A stretch of 64,000 nt of DNA from Streptomyces noursei. GTDB lineage: Bacteria; Actinomycetota; Actinomycetes; Streptomycetales; Streptomycetaceae. The first letter of the stretch is position 1. Each line of letters opens with the position of its first letter. Made by a program: the position numbers and the translations under genes. Positions 1 to 8,247 of this stretch are shown in pieces. A model generated the notes under the pieces. The model did not search any database, had not been told where the DNA came from, and saw only the letters and a list, made by a program, of their open reading frames with translations. The stretch is taken from assembly GCF_001646665.1 (NCBI RefSeq), contig NZ_LWBU01000383.1, positions 20,091 through 84,090 on the forward strand, in the 5' to 3' direction.

Positions 1-738
1 CTGCTGGGCCCGGTGCTGGTCGCCGCGTTCGCCAACTCCCCCGTCCTGCACGGCAGGCCGTCCGGTCTGCGGTCCACCCGGCAGGGCCTGTGGGCCGACC
101 TCGATCCGGTGCGCGCCACGGCGCCGGACACCCGCCGGGAGCCGCGTGCCGCGTGGGCGGCGCACGTCCTGGACACCCCGGTGATGTGCGTGCGGGGCGG
201 GGACGGCGACGGCCCCTGGGCGGTGCCGGAGTCGCTGACGTTACGGCAGTGGCTGCGGCACGGGCGGCCGAGGCCCGCCACGCGCCAGGACCTCGACTAC
301 CACATCACGACCCTGTTCCCGCCGGTCCGGCCGCGGGGCCACCTCGAACTGCGCATGATCGACGCCCAGCCGGGCGAGGACGGCTGGATCGTCCCTCTCG
401 CGGTCACCGCCGCGCTCTTCGACGACCCGGTGGCGGCCGAGGCCGCGTACCGCGTCGTCGAGCCCCTGGCGGCGGCCTCGGCCGACGCCCCGCCGCGGGA
501 CGCGCTGTGGCGCGGCGCCGCACGCGACGGGCTGACGGCGCCCGCGCTCCACGAGGCGGCCGTCGCCCTCTTCGCCCTCGCTCTGGACGCACTGCCCCGC
601 AGGGGCGCAAGCACCGCCGTGCGGGACGCGGTCGCCGCGTTCCACGAACGGCACGTCCTGCGGGGCCGATGTCCCGCCGACGACCAGCCGATCCCCGTGA
701 CCACGTCCGGGGCGCCCGGGAAGGACATCCGTACATGA
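1..738 (+). CDS. egtA: EgtA, glutamate-cysteine ligase of ergothioneine synthesis (5' truncated)
   Basis: The open frame enters from the left edge and ends in TGA at 736-738, so about 245 C-terminal residues are present. EgtA joins glutamate and cysteine to give gamma-glutamylcysteine, the sulfur donor that EgtB uses. The assignment rests on the GCS2-like C-terminal sequence (for example FANSPVLHGRPSGLRSTRQG and LELRMIDAQPGEDGWIVPL) and on the egtB-egtC-egtD genes directly downstream. The stop codon overlaps the egtB ATG (ATGA), which indicates translational coupling. A rare TTA leucine codon at 241-243 makes translation potentially bldA-dependent. The N-terminal half and the promoter lie outside the window. 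Confidence 0.88.
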   Translation: MLGPVLVAAFANSPVLHGRPSGLRSTRQGLWADLDPVRATAPDTRREPRAAWAAHVLDTPVMCVRGGDGDGPWAVPESLTLRQWLRHGRPRPATRQDLDYHITTLFPPVRPRGHLELRMIDAQPGEDGWIVPLAVTAALFDDPVAAEAAYRVVEPLAAASADAPPRDALWRGAARDGLTAPALHEAAVALFALALDALPRRGASTAVRDAVAAFHERHVLRGRCPADDQPIPVTTSGAPGKDIRT

Positions 739-2048
739 CCGACCCCGAGAGGCTCAGGCGGCGGGCGCTGGACGCGCTCACCACCGCCCGGGCCCGCACC
801 GCGCTGCTCACGAGCTGTGTCGACGACGCCGAACTGACCGCGCAGCACTCGCCGTTGATGTCGCCGCTGGTGTGGGACCTGGCGCACATCTCCAACCAGG
901 AGGAGCAGTGGCTGTGGCGGGCCGTGGCGGGCCGTGAGGCGCTGCGCCCCGAGATCGACTCGATCTACGACGCGTTCGAGCACCCCAGGGCCGCCCGTCC
1001 CGCGCTGCCGCTGCTGGCGCCCGCGGAGACGCGCGCGTACGCCTCGGACGTACGCGGCCGGGTCCTCGACGTGCTGGAGCGCACCCCGCTGGAGGGCGGC
1101 CCGGCACTGGTCGATGCGGCGTTCGCGTTCGGGATGGTCGCCCAGCACGAGCAGCAGCACGACGAGACGATGCTGATCACCCACCAGTTGCGGCGCGGTC
1201 CCGCCGCGCTGGACGCGCCCGCCCCGCCGCCGGGCCCCGGGACGGCGGGTCTGCCGGCCGAAGTGCTGGTGCCGGGCGGCCCGTTCACCATGGGCACGTC
1301 GGCCGAGCCGTGGGCGCTGGACAACGAACGGCCGGCGCACACGCGCGTGGTGCCGGCCTTCTTCATCGACACGGTGCCGGTCACCAACGGCGCCTACATG
1401 GCGTTCATCGCCGACGGCGGCTACGGCGACGAGCGGTGGTGGGCGCCGGAGGGCTGGGCGCAGATCCGCGCGCACGGCATCGGCGCGCCGCTGTTCTGGC
1501 GCCGCGAGGGCGGGCAGTGGCTGCGCCGCCGGTTCGGTGTGGTGGAGCCGGTGCCGGAGGACGAACCGGTGCTGCACGTCAGCTGGTACGAGGCCGACGC
1601 GTACGCCCGCTGGGCCGGGCGCAGGCTGCCGACCGAGGAGGAGTGGGAGAAGGCCGCCCGCCACGACCCGGTGTCCGGGCGGTCGCTGCGCCACCCGTGG
1701 GGCGACGACGACCCGACGCCCGAGCACGCCAACCTGGGCCAGCGGCACCTGAGGCCCGCGCCGACGGGCAGCTACCCGGCCGGGCGGTCGCCGCTCGGGG
1801 TGCGGCAGTTGATCGGCGACGTGTGGGAGTGGACGTCCAGCGACTTCCTGCCGTACCCCGGTTTCGTCGCGTTCCCCTACCGGGAGTACTCGGAGGTGTT
1901 CTTCGGGCCGGGCCACAAGGTGCTGCGCGGCGGTTCGTTCGCCGTGGACCCGGTGGCGTGCCGGGGCACGTTCCGCAACTGGGACCTGCCGGTGCGGCGC
2001 CAGATATTCTCCGGGTTCCGCACCGCCAGGGACGCGGGGGCCGCCTGA
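735..2048 (+). CDS. egtB: EgtB, hercynine oxygenase (sulfoxide synthase)
   Basis: This 437-aa protein would join gamma-glutamylcysteine to hercynine by iron- and O2-dependent C-S bond formation. The N-terminal DinB-like domain has the iron-binding pattern: a His in LVWDLAHISNQEEQW near residue 50 and QHEQQHDET near 138-144. The C-terminal half is an FGE-sulfatase domain starting at VLVPGGPFTMGT, with the typical LIGDVWEWTSSDF and VLRGGSF blocks. Length fits the family. The ATG at 735 overlaps the egtA stop, and the gene ends in TGA overlapping the egtC ATG. Cytoplasmic. I see no missing ligand or frameshift. Confidence 0.93.
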   Translation: MTDPERLRRRALDALTTARARTALLTSCVDDAELTAQHSPLMSPLVWDLAHISNQEEQWLWRAVAGREALRPEIDSIYDAFEHPRAARPALPLLAPAETRAYASDVRGRVLDVLERTPLEGGPALVDAAFAFGMVAQHEQQHDETMLITHQLRRGPAALDAPAPPPGPGTAGLPAEVLVPGGPFTMGTSAEPWALDNERPAHTRVVPAFFIDTVPVTNGAYMAFIADGGYGDERWWAPEGWAQIRAHGIGAPLFWRREGGQWLRRRFGVVEPVPEDEPVLHVSWYEADAYARWAGRRLPTEEEWEKAARHDPVSGRSLRHPWGDDDPTPEHANLGQRHLRPAPTGSYPAGRSPLGVRQLIGDVWEWTSSDFLPYPGFVAFPYREYSEVFFGPGHKVLRGGSFAVDPVACRGTFRNWDLPVRRQIFSGFRTARDAGAA

Positions 2049-2806
2049 TGTGCCGTCATCTCGCCTATCTGGGGCCCGGCGTGCCCCTGCGCGACGTGCT
2101 GGTGAAGCCGGCGCACGCCCTGTACCGGCAGTCGTGGGAGCCGCGCCGGCAGAAGTACGGGACCGTGAACGCCGACGGCTTCGGCGTGGGCTGGTACGCG
2201 GACGGCGACCCGGTGCCGGCCCGCTACCGGCGCGCCGGGCCGATCTGGGCCGACCTGTCGTTCGCCGACCTGGCCCGCGTGGTGCGCAGCGGGGCCCTGC
2301 TGGCCGCCGTGCGGGACGCCACGCTGTCCGGCGCCGACGCGGAGGCCGCCGCCGCGCCGTACGCCGCCGGGCCGTGGCTGTTCAGCCACAACGGCGCGGT
2401 CAGGGGCTGGCCCGGGTCCCTGGGGCGGCTCGCCGCGGGGCTGCCGGCCGACGAGCTGCTGTCGCTGGAGGCCCGCAACGACTCCGCCCTGGTGTGGGCG
2501 CTGGTCCTGCACCGGCTGCGGGACGGTGACGAGCCCGGCCAGGCGCTGGCCGACACCGTGCTGGACGTCGCCGCCGAGGCGCCCGGCTCGCGGCTGAACC
2601 TGCTCCTCACCGACGGCGAGACCGTCTGCGCCACGGCGTGGGGCGACACCCTGTGGTACCTGGCCGAACCGGGCCGCCACCGCACGGTCGTCGCCTCCGA
2701 GCCGTACGACGACGATCCGGGCTGGCAGGAGGTCCCCGACCGGACCGTGCTCGCCGCGACCCGTACCGATGTCCTTCTCACCCCGCTCAAGGAGCCGTCC
2801 GAGTGA
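2048..2806 (+). CDS. egtC: EgtC, gamma-glutamyl hercynylcysteine sulfoxide hydrolase
   Basis: EgtC is a class II glutamine-amidotransferase-fold enzyme that removes the gamma-glutamyl group from the EgtB product. The mature N-terminus MCRHLAYLGPG places Cys2 as the catalytic nucleophile once Met is removed. The downstream blocks NADGFGVGWYADGD and FSHNGAVRGWPG are typical Ntn-amidohydrolase motifs. It is 252 aa long. The ATG start overlaps the egtB stop and the TGA overlaps the GTG of egtD, so all four egt genes read as one coupled unit. No separate egtE (C-S lyase) is visible here; in other actinobacteria it can lie elsewhere or be replaced by an unrelated PLP enzyme. Confidence 0.93.
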   Translation: MCRHLAYLGPGVPLRDVLVKPAHALYRQSWEPRRQKYGTVNADGFGVGWYADGDPVPARYRRAGPIWADLSFADLARVVRSGALLAAVRDATLSGADAEAAAAPYAAGPWLFSHNGAVRGWPGSLGRLAAGLPADELLSLEARNDSALVWALVLHRLRDGDEPGQALADTVLDVAAEAPGSRLNLLLTDGETVCATAWGDTLWYLAEPGRHRTVVASEPYDDDPGWQEVPDRTVLAATRTDVLLTPLKEPSE

Positions 2807-3768
2807 GCCCGTTCCTGGTTACCCGCACCCTGCCCGAGGACGCCACGGGCGCCGACCTGCGGGCCGACGTCCTGCACGGCCTGACCCGCACGCCGAAGGA
2901 CCTGCCGCCCAAGTGGTTCTACGACGCCCGGGGCAGTGAACTGTTCGAGGAGATCACCCGGCTGCCCGAGTACTACCCGACACGGGCGGAGCGGGAGATC
3001 CTCGTCGCCCGGGCGGCGGAGATCGCCGCGGTCACCCGGGCGCGCACCCTGGTGGAACTGGGGTCGGGGTCGTCGGAGAAGACCCGTCACCTGATCGCCG
3101 CGCTGCTGCCGGGGCTGGAGAGCTACGTGCCGGTGGACGTGAGCGAGAGCGCGCTGCGCGGCGCCGCCGCGGCGCTGACCGCCGAACACCCGGCGCTCCA
3201 GGTGCACGCGCTGATCGCCGACTTCACCCGGGGCCTGGCGCTGCCCGGCACGCCGGGTCCCCGGCTCGTCGCCTTCCTCGGCGGCACGCTCGGCAATCTG
3301 CTGCCGGAGCAGCGGAAGGCGTTCCTGCGGTCGGTGCGCGCGCTGCTCGCGCCCGGCGACGCGCTGCTGCTCGGCACCGACCTGGTGAAGGACGAGCGGA
3401 CGCTGGTCGCGGCGTACGACGACGCGGCGGGCGTGACGGCCGCGTTCAACAAGAACGTGCTGTCGGTGCTGGCCCGCGAACTGGGCGCCGACGTCGACCC
3501 GGACGACTTCGAGCACGTCGCCGTCTGGGACCGGGAGAACGAGTGGATCGAGATGCGGCTGCGGGCCCGCGGGCCGCTGACCGTGAAGATCCGCGAACTG
3601 GACCTGGCGGTCACCTTCGAGGCCGGTGAGGAGATGCGTACAGAGGTGTCGGCGAAGTTCCGTCAGGAGGGGGTGCGCGGCGAGCTGGCGGCCGCCGGGA
3701 TGGAGCTGGCGCACTGGTGGACCGACGAGGCGGGGCGGTTCGCGCTGTCGCTGGCGACGGCCGTGTGA
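2803..3768 (+). CDS. egtD: EgtD, histidine N-alpha-trimethyltransferase
   Basis: EgtD transfers three methyl groups from S-adenosylmethionine to histidine to form hercynine, the first committed step. The 321-aa protein has the DUF2260-family N-terminus (LPPKWFYDARGSELFEEIT), the SAM-binding loop LVELGSGSSEKTRHLI, and the DVSESAL and FLGGTLGNL blocks. The GTG at 2803 is chosen because it overlaps the egtC stop as GTGA. The last ~105 bases overlap the convergent acyltransferase frame on the other strand, so no terminator separates them. Confidence 0.93.
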   Translation: MSPFLVTRTLPEDATGADLRADVLHGLTRTPKDLPPKWFYDARGSELFEEITRLPEYYPTRAEREILVARAAEIAAVTRARTLVELGSGSSEKTRHLIAALLPGLESYVPVDVSESALRGAAAALTAEHPALQVHALIADFTRGLALPGTPGPRLVAFLGGTLGNLLPEQRKAFLRSVRALLAPGDALLLGTDLVKDERTLVAAYDDAAGVTAAFNKNVLSVLARELGADVDPDDFEHVAVWDRENEWIEMRLRARGPLTVKIRELDLAVTFEAGEEMRTEVSAKFRQEGVRGELAAAGMELAHWWTDEAGRFALSLATAV

Positions 3769-4547
3769 ACGGCCCGCTGAGCCGCGGCGGCGAGTGAGCG
3801 GCGGTCGGTGTGGCGGCCGGCGGGGACCGGGGGCAGGATCCGGATCTCCGCGGTGAGCCCGTCGGCCGCCGCCACGCGCCACAGGGAGGCGAGGAGCGGG
3901 TCGTCGGCGACGAAGGCCGCCGGGCCGGTCGGACGGTAGGTGACGCGTACGGGCTGGACGGCGGCGCCGGCGTCCAGCGCCGCCTGGAACACGGCGGGCC
4001 GGAACCGGCCGTGGGCGCGCCCGCACCAGGTGGAGCCCTCGGGGAAGACGACCACGCGTGATCCGCCACGCAGGGCGTGCGCCAGCGCCCCGACCGTGCC
4101 GGGCAGGGCCCGCAGCCGGTCGCGTTCGAGGAACAGGGTGCCGCCGCGGGCGGCGATCGGGCCGAGCAGCGGCCAGTGCCGCACGTCGCTCTTGGCGAGC
4201 ATCCGGCCGGGCAGGACGGCGGCGACCACCGGTATGTCGAGCCAGGAGACGTGGTTGGCGACGACCAGGCCGCGGCCGCCGTCCGGCCGGCCGACGACCC
4301 GCAGGCGGACCCCGAAGGCCCGGAGCACGGCCCGGCACCAGAGCCGGGTGGCCCGTTCGCGGCCGGGGCGCCCGAGGGGCGCGGTCAGCGGGGCGAGGAG
4401 CACCCCGGCGACGACGGTGCCCATACCGGCCGTCAGCCGGGCGACGGCCCGGCCTCGCGAGACCGCCGGGCGGGCCGTACGGGCGCACAGGCGGGGTGTG
4501 CAGGGTGCGGTGGGCAGCCACGGCGACGCGGGCGCGGGTCCGGTCAC
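3663..4547 (-). CDS. Lysophospholipid acyltransferase (PlsC/OlsA-like)
   Basis: This 294-aa protein of the LPLAT family would esterify a lyso-lipid with a second acyl chain at the membrane. It has the acyltransferase motif I NHVSWLDI (HX4D type), block II GTLFLERDR and block III VVVFPEGSTW. A hydrophobic stretch (MGTVVAGVLLAPLTAPLG) near residue 45 could anchor it. The GTG at 4547 is favoured because it overlaps the stop of the upstream GNAT gene as GTGA. The pair with an OlsB-like N-acyltransferase is the known arrangement for ornithine-lipid synthesis, with this gene as olsA; that role is inferred. The C-terminal tail overlaps egtD antisense and may be longer than in relatives. Confidence 0.8.
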   Translation of the reverse strand: MTGPAPASPWLPTAPCTPRLCARTARPAVSRGRAVARLTAGMGTVVAGVLLAPLTAPLGRPGRERATRLWCRAVLRAFGVRLRVVGRPDGGRGLVVANHVSWLDIPVVAAVLPGRMLAKSDVRHWPLLGPIAARGGTLFLERDRLRALPGTVGALAHALRGGSRVVVFPEGSTWCGRAHGRFRPAVFQAALDAGAAVQPVRVTYRPTGPAAFVADDPLLASLWRVAAADGLTAEIRILPPVPAGRHTDRRSLAAAAQRAVHTAVASDSANRPASSVHQCASSIPAAASSPRTPS

Positions 4548-5329
4548 CGGGCGGGCGCGAGGGTGAGGAAGTGGCGCAGGTAGCGGGGGTCGGTGTGGCG
4601 CAGCGACAGCAGGACGAACAGGTCGGCGACGCCGAAGTCCACGTCGTGGGCGGGCGCCCCGCAGATCCGGGCGCCGAGCCGCAGGTAGCCGCGCAGCAGC
4701 GGCGGCAGTTCGGTGCGCCCGGCGGGACGGGCGACACCGTCGGCCGACCACAGCCGGTGCGGGGTGACCCAGTACTTCTCGGGCGCCAGGTGCTTGGCCC
4801 TGACGGTGTCCCAGGTCGCGGCGGCGAGGGCGCCGCCGTCGGCGAGCGGGACGGAGCAGCAGCCGGCCAGCCAGGTGTGGCCGGTGCGGACCATGTAGCG
4901 GGCGATGCCGGCCCAGATGAGGGAGATGACGGCGCCGTTGCGGTGGGCGGGGTGGACGCAGGAGCGGCCCACCTCGACGAGGTCGTCGCGGAGCGGCGCG
5001 AGGCGGCCGAGGTCGAACTCCCCCTCCGAGTACAGCCGGCCGGCGACGCGGGCCCGGTCGGGCGGGAGCAGGCGGTAGGTGCCGACGATGTCGCCGGTGG
5101 CCTCCTCCCGTACCAGCAGGTGGTCGCAGTACGCGTCGAACGCGTCGCCGTCGAGGCCCGGTTCCGGCCCGTCGAGCCGGGCGCCCAGTTCCCCGGCGAA
5201 GACCTGGTGGCGCAGTCGCTGGGCGGCCCGCACCTCCTCCTGCTCGCGGGCGAGGGCGACGACGTAGCGGGGCTGCGGCGCGGCGGGGTCGGCGGGGGCG
5301 TGGGCGAGCGTGGTGGGCGATGCGGGCAT
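4544..5329 (-). CDS. GNAT-like N-acyltransferase (OlsB-like, ornithine lipid synthesis)
   Basis: This 261-aa protein belongs to the hemolysin-like/Acetyltransf_5 branch of GNAT enzymes, which includes OlsB, the enzyme that N-acylates ornithine with a 3-hydroxyacyl group from acyl-ACP. Visible family blocks are AQRLRHQVFAGELGARLDG, DHLLVREEATGDIVGTYRLL, EVGRSCVHPAHRNGAVISLIW and SLRHTDPRYLRHFL. The ATG at 5329 has a GGAG ribosome-binding site a few bases upstream. Translational coupling to the PlsC-like gene supports a two-step lipid pathway. The ornithine substrate is inferred from family and context only. Confidence 0.8.
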   Translation of the reverse strand: MPASPTTLAHAPADPAAPQPRYVVALAREQEEVRAAQRLRHQVFAGELGARLDGPEPGLDGDAFDAYCDHLLVREEATGDIVGTYRLLPPDRARVAGRLYSEGEFDLGRLAPLRDDLVEVGRSCVHPAHRNGAVISLIWAGIARYMVRTGHTWLAGCCSVPLADGGALAAATWDTVRAKHLAPEKYWVTPHRLWSADGVARPAGRTELPPLLRGYLRLGARICGAPAHDVDFGVADLFVLLSLRHTDPRYLRHFLTLAPAR

Positions 5330-5499
5330 GGTGGTCTCCAGTGCCGGAGGGAAGGACCCGGACCGTGGCCGTGCCGGCCCGGCTCCTTACTTCTTCCGTG
5401 GCCGGCTGGATTCGACATGACCGCGCGGCGGAGCGTGGATGTGCGACGGCTGAATGCCCGGTACGCGACCGTGGCCGGCGCCCCGGGCCGGGACGGGCG

Positions 5500-5570
5500 G
5501 ACGCGTCGGATCCGCGGCGCGGGGAAGGCTGGGGCGGGGGGACGCGTCGGATCCGCGGCGCGGGGAGGCT
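5500..5570. repeat. Imperfect direct repeat of about 30 bp, two copies
   Basis: The copies span 5500-5530 and 5541-5570. They share the block acgcgtcggatccgcggcgc followed by gggga and ggct, and the first copy has one extra base. They sit in the intergenic region and have no coding value. Confidence 0.7.
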
Positions 5571-5680
5571 GAGCGGGACCGGGGCGTCCGCCGTCGCGGC
5601 CGCACGAACACGGCGTCCGCGACGGCACGGTGGGTGCACCGCCCGGACCGGCTCGCGCCGGCCCCCGGCGGGGGTCCGGC

Positions 5681-5716
5681 CCCGGACGGCCCGGACGGCC
5701 CGGACGGCCCGGACGG
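5681..5716. repeat. 9-bp tandem repeat, four perfect copies
   Basis: The unit cccggacgg occurs four times head to tail, directly followed by a degenerate cccggg. It is a GC-rich simple repeat and may vary between strains. Confidence 0.85.
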
Positions 5717-5887
5717 CCCGGGCACCCGGTCGCCCCGGCAGGCACGCCCCACCGGCCATGACCAGCCCCATCGGCCCCGGCCCCGGCCCCGCGACGACCG
5801 CAGGCCGAGCGCGCCGCCGCCACCGCCGGGCAGGGCGCGGCGAGCTCCGGGGGCCGGGCGCCGGGGCCGGGCGCCGGGCCGGGCGGA

Positions 5888-7177
5888 TCAGCGGTCGTCG
5901 TTGAGGGTGGCGGTGATGCGGGCCGAGGCCGCCTTCGCCTCGCGCTCCGCGGACTTGCCCTCCAGGACCGCCGTCATGTACGGCTTGATCGGGTTGGCCG
6001 CCTCGACCGCGGCCCACTGCGGCGAGTTGGGCGTGGCCCGGCCGCGGGCGGCGCCGACGGCCATCGCCGCGGTCGCCTCCTGGCCGCGCACGGCGCCGGC
6101 CAGGGTCGACTTGTTGGGGACGTAGTTCATCGTGCGGGCGAGGTCCGTCTGCCACTTCTCGCCCGCCAGCGCCGCCACCACGTCCATCGCGGCGTCCCGG
6201 TCGCCGGAGTTGCGCGGGATGATCAGGTCGGAGCCGCCGGTGAACACCGCGCACGGCTCGTCGGCGGTGCGGCCGGGGATCGGGAAGAAGCCCACCTTGC
6301 CCTTGAGGGCGGGGTTGCGTTCCTCGATGGCGGCCGCGGCGCTCGGCGGAGCGATGATCTGGGCCACGTCGCCCCGGGCGAAGACCTGTGCCTGCGGCGG
6401 GTTCTCCTCGTCGGCGTTCCTGGGGCCGTCGCCGAGTGCCTGGAGCTCCTTGTAGACGGCCATGCCGCGCAGTGCGGCGGGGGTGTCCAGGGTGCCCGTC
6501 CACCTGCCGTTGCGCTCCACCGCGAGTTCACCGCCCTCGTCCCAGACGAAACCGGCGAGGGTGTACCAGTCCTGCCCGGCGAGGTAGATGCCCTGGGTGC
6601 CGCCGGGCCCGTCGTCGAGCTTCTCGGTGTCCTCCAGCCACTGTTCGCGGGTCCTGGGCGGTGCCTCGACGCCGGCCCGGTCGAACAGGTCCTTGTTGTA
6701 GATGACGACGCGGTTCGCGGCGTACCAGGGGATCCCGTACTGCGCGCCCCGGACCTTGCCGGGCTCGGCGAGGCCGGGCAGCCAGTCCTGGTAGCCGAGG
6801 TCCCGCACGGACTCCAGCGTCAGGTCGTGCAGCAGCTCCGTCTCGGCGTACTGGGCGACCTGGGTGTTGCCGACCTCGATGACGTCGGGGGCGTCCTCGC
6901 TCGCGAGCGCGGCCGTGACCTTCTTCCCGATGCCGGTCCACTCCTGGAAGGTGACGTCGAGCGTGACGCCGGGGTGCTCCTTCTCGTACGCGGTGGTGAA
7001 CCGCTCCAGGAAGTCGTCGGACACGCTGCCCTTCATGAGCCAGACCGAGACCGTCCGGGCGCCTCCCTCCCCGTCGCCGCCGCCGGGCAGGACACCGCCG
7101 CACCCGGTCAGGCCGGGCACGGCCACGGAGACGAGCGCGCACGCCCAGACGGGCAGGCGCTTCTTCACGTAGGTCAC
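5888..7177 (-). CDS. Extracellular sugar-binding lipoprotein of an ABC importer
   Basis: This 429-aa family 1 solute-binding protein would capture a sugar outside the membrane and deliver it to an ABC permease. The N-terminus VTYVKKRLPVWACALVSVAVP ends in the lipobox LTGC, so it is a lipid-anchored protein. SBP_bac_1 features include VSVWLMKGSVSDDFLERF, FAIGEANFS-free but typical YGIPWYAANRVVIYNKDLFD, and a C-terminal YVPNKSTLAG block. The GTG at 7177 is chosen because an AGG ribosome-binding site lies about 8 bases upstream. No permease or ATPase gene adjoins it, so it must use partners encoded elsewhere, perhaps a shared MsiK-type ATPase. A dre-like palindrome lies 89 bp upstream. Confidence 0.85.
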   Translation of the reverse strand: MTYVKKRLPVWACALVSVAVPGLTGCGGVLPGGGDGEGGARTVSVWLMKGSVSDDFLERFTTAYEKEHPGVTLDVTFQEWTGIGKKVTAALASEDAPDVIEVGNTQVAQYAETELLHDLTLESVRDLGYQDWLPGLAEPGKVRGAQYGIPWYAANRVVIYNKDLFDRAGVEAPPRTREQWLEDTEKLDDGPGGTQGIYLAGQDWYTLAGFVWDEGGELAVERNGRWTGTLDTPAALRGMAVYKELQALGDGPRNADEENPPQAQVFARGDVAQIIAPPSAAAAIEERNPALKGKVGFFPIPGRTADEPCAVFTGGSDLIIPRNSGDRDAAMDVVAALAGEKWQTDLARTMNYVPNKSTLAGAVRGQEATAAMAVGAARGRATPNSPQWAAVEAANPIKPYMTAVLEGKSAEREAKAASARITATLNDDR

Positions 7178-7265
7178 AGAGGTCACCTTTTGCGTGTGCA
7201 GGGACAGTGGACCCGACGTGGGGGGAGGCGAAGCGGGTTCGCCGCGGGCGTGATGGCTGGGATTT

Positions 7266-7277
7266 TGGTATGGACCA
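7266..7277. promoter_or_regulatory. dre-like palindrome, possible DasR/GntR operator
   Basis: The sequence TGGTATGGACCA matches 10 of the 12 central bases of the DasR-responsive element core TGGTCTAGACCA as I remember it. It lies 89 bp upstream of the sugar-binding protein start, a sensible operator position, and also faces the dodecin gene on the other side. Confidence 0.45.
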
Positions 7278-7408
7278 ACTGGCGGGTCAAGGGGGAGGCG
7301 GCTCCGGGCACCACACCCGGGGCCCGCATGCCGCGCGGACCTCGGCGTCGTGGTGCACCGTGGAAGGAGGCACCGGGCGATGACGACCTGGCGAACGAGG
7401 AGACCCCC

Positions 7409-7636
7409 ATGTCGCACCACACCTACCGCGTCACCGAGATCGTCGGCACCTCGCACGAAGGCGTGGACGACGCGATGCGCAACGGCATCGCGCGCGCCTC
7501 CGAGACCCTGCGCAACCTGGACTGGTTCGAGGTGACGCAGGTCAGGGGGCACATCGAGGACGGACGCATCGCCCATTACCAGGTCGGGATGAAGGTCGGC
7601 TTCCGCCTGGAGGAGCCCACCGAGGGAACCGGCTGA
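7409..7636 (+). CDS. Dodecin family protein
   Basis: This 75-aa protein matches dodecin, a small dodecameric flavin- or CoA-binding storage protein. Family features are the N-terminal YRVTEIVGTSHEGVDDAMRN, the central LDWFEVTQVRGHIEDGRI with the flavin-stacking Trp, and the HYQVGMKVGFRLE strand. The ATG at 7409 has a GAGGAG ribosome-binding site 6 bases upstream. It is apparently monocistronic. Length is normal for the family. Confidence 0.92.
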   Translation: MSHHTYRVTEIVGTSHEGVDDAMRNGIARASETLRNLDWFEVTQVRGHIEDGRIAHYQVGMKVGFRLEEPTEGTG

Positions 7637-7709
7637 CCGCCGACCGGCCGCACACGAGCCCATCCCCTCCGAAGGCATCCGAAGGCCCGCCCGGGCACGG
7701 CCCTCCGGC

Positions 7710-8198
7710 TCAGGTGCGGCCCTCCTTCTCCTGGGCCTCCACCAGGGCCTCGGAACTGTCCGCCCAGCGGGCCCGTACGACCCGGTATCCCGCCCGTTCG
7801 GCGGCGTCGCACACCAGCTCGTCGTCGTCGACGAGCATGCGGACCTCACGGGTGCCGGAGAGGCGACGCAGGACCTCCAGCTTGGTGACCCGGGCGGGCC
7901 TGCGGTCCTGGTTGCCGCGCATGTGGATCGGGCCCTCGGGCAGGCCGTGCTCGGCCAGCCAGGCGACGGTGTCCCGGCGGCACCGCTCGGGACGGCCGGT
8001 GAGGTACACCACGTCGCACTCCTCGGCGGCCTCCAGGCACAGCTCCACGCCCCGGGCGAGCGGCGGGTCCTGCGGGGCGGCGGCGAAGAAGGCGTCCCAG
8101 TCGCGCGGGCGGCGCTCCAGAAAGCCCTGCCGGTGCCGGGCGTCGGAGAGGGTGTTGTCCAGGTCGAAGACGGCCAGTGGCCTGCTGTTTCGCGTCAC
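7710..8198 (-). CDS. HAD-superfamily phosphatase, small
   Basis: This 162-aa protein has the HAD nucleophile motif VFDLDNTLSD near its N-terminus, a YLTGRPERCR motif II with Thr, and LVDDDELVCDAA as the acidic motif. This resembles the phosphatase domain related to polynucleotide kinase 3'-phosphatase and LNS2 proteins. The substrate is unknown. The GTG at 8198 places the catalytic motif close to the N-terminus as in relatives, although the ribosome-binding site is weak. It is transcribed away from the divergent LLM gene that starts 50 bp away. Confidence 0.8.
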   Translation of the reverse strand: MTRNSRPLAVFDLDNTLSDARHRQGFLERRPRDWDAFFAAAPQDPPLARGVELCLEAAEECDVVYLTGRPERCRRDTVAWLAEHGLPEGPIHMRGNQDRRPARVTKLEVLRRLSGTREVRMLVDDDELVCDAAERAGYRVVRARWADSSEALVEAQEKEGRT

Positions 8199-8247
8199 GG
8201 GGCCCAGCGTAGGGAATCCCCGCCGGGCGGAGGTGTTGAACAGGGGC

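Larger units (their letters stand above)
5330..5887. other. Intergenic stretch without a convincing gene
   Basis: This 558-bp region lies between the OlsB-like gene, which is transcribed leftward from here, and the 3' end of the sugar-binding protein gene. Frames crossing it are compositional shadows. It contains two direct-repeat arrays (5500-5570 and 5681-5716) and presumably the promoter of the OlsB-like operon near 5340-5480, but I see no clear -35/-10 pair. Confidence 0.6.

Noticed and set aside
2224..5823. 1199-codon open frame on the minus strand, and similar frames such as 8687-12505 and 36135-40226
   Set aside because: These are antisense or out-of-frame shadows of real genes, rich in Arg/Pro/Gly/Ala, caused by high GC content; none has a recognisable domain.
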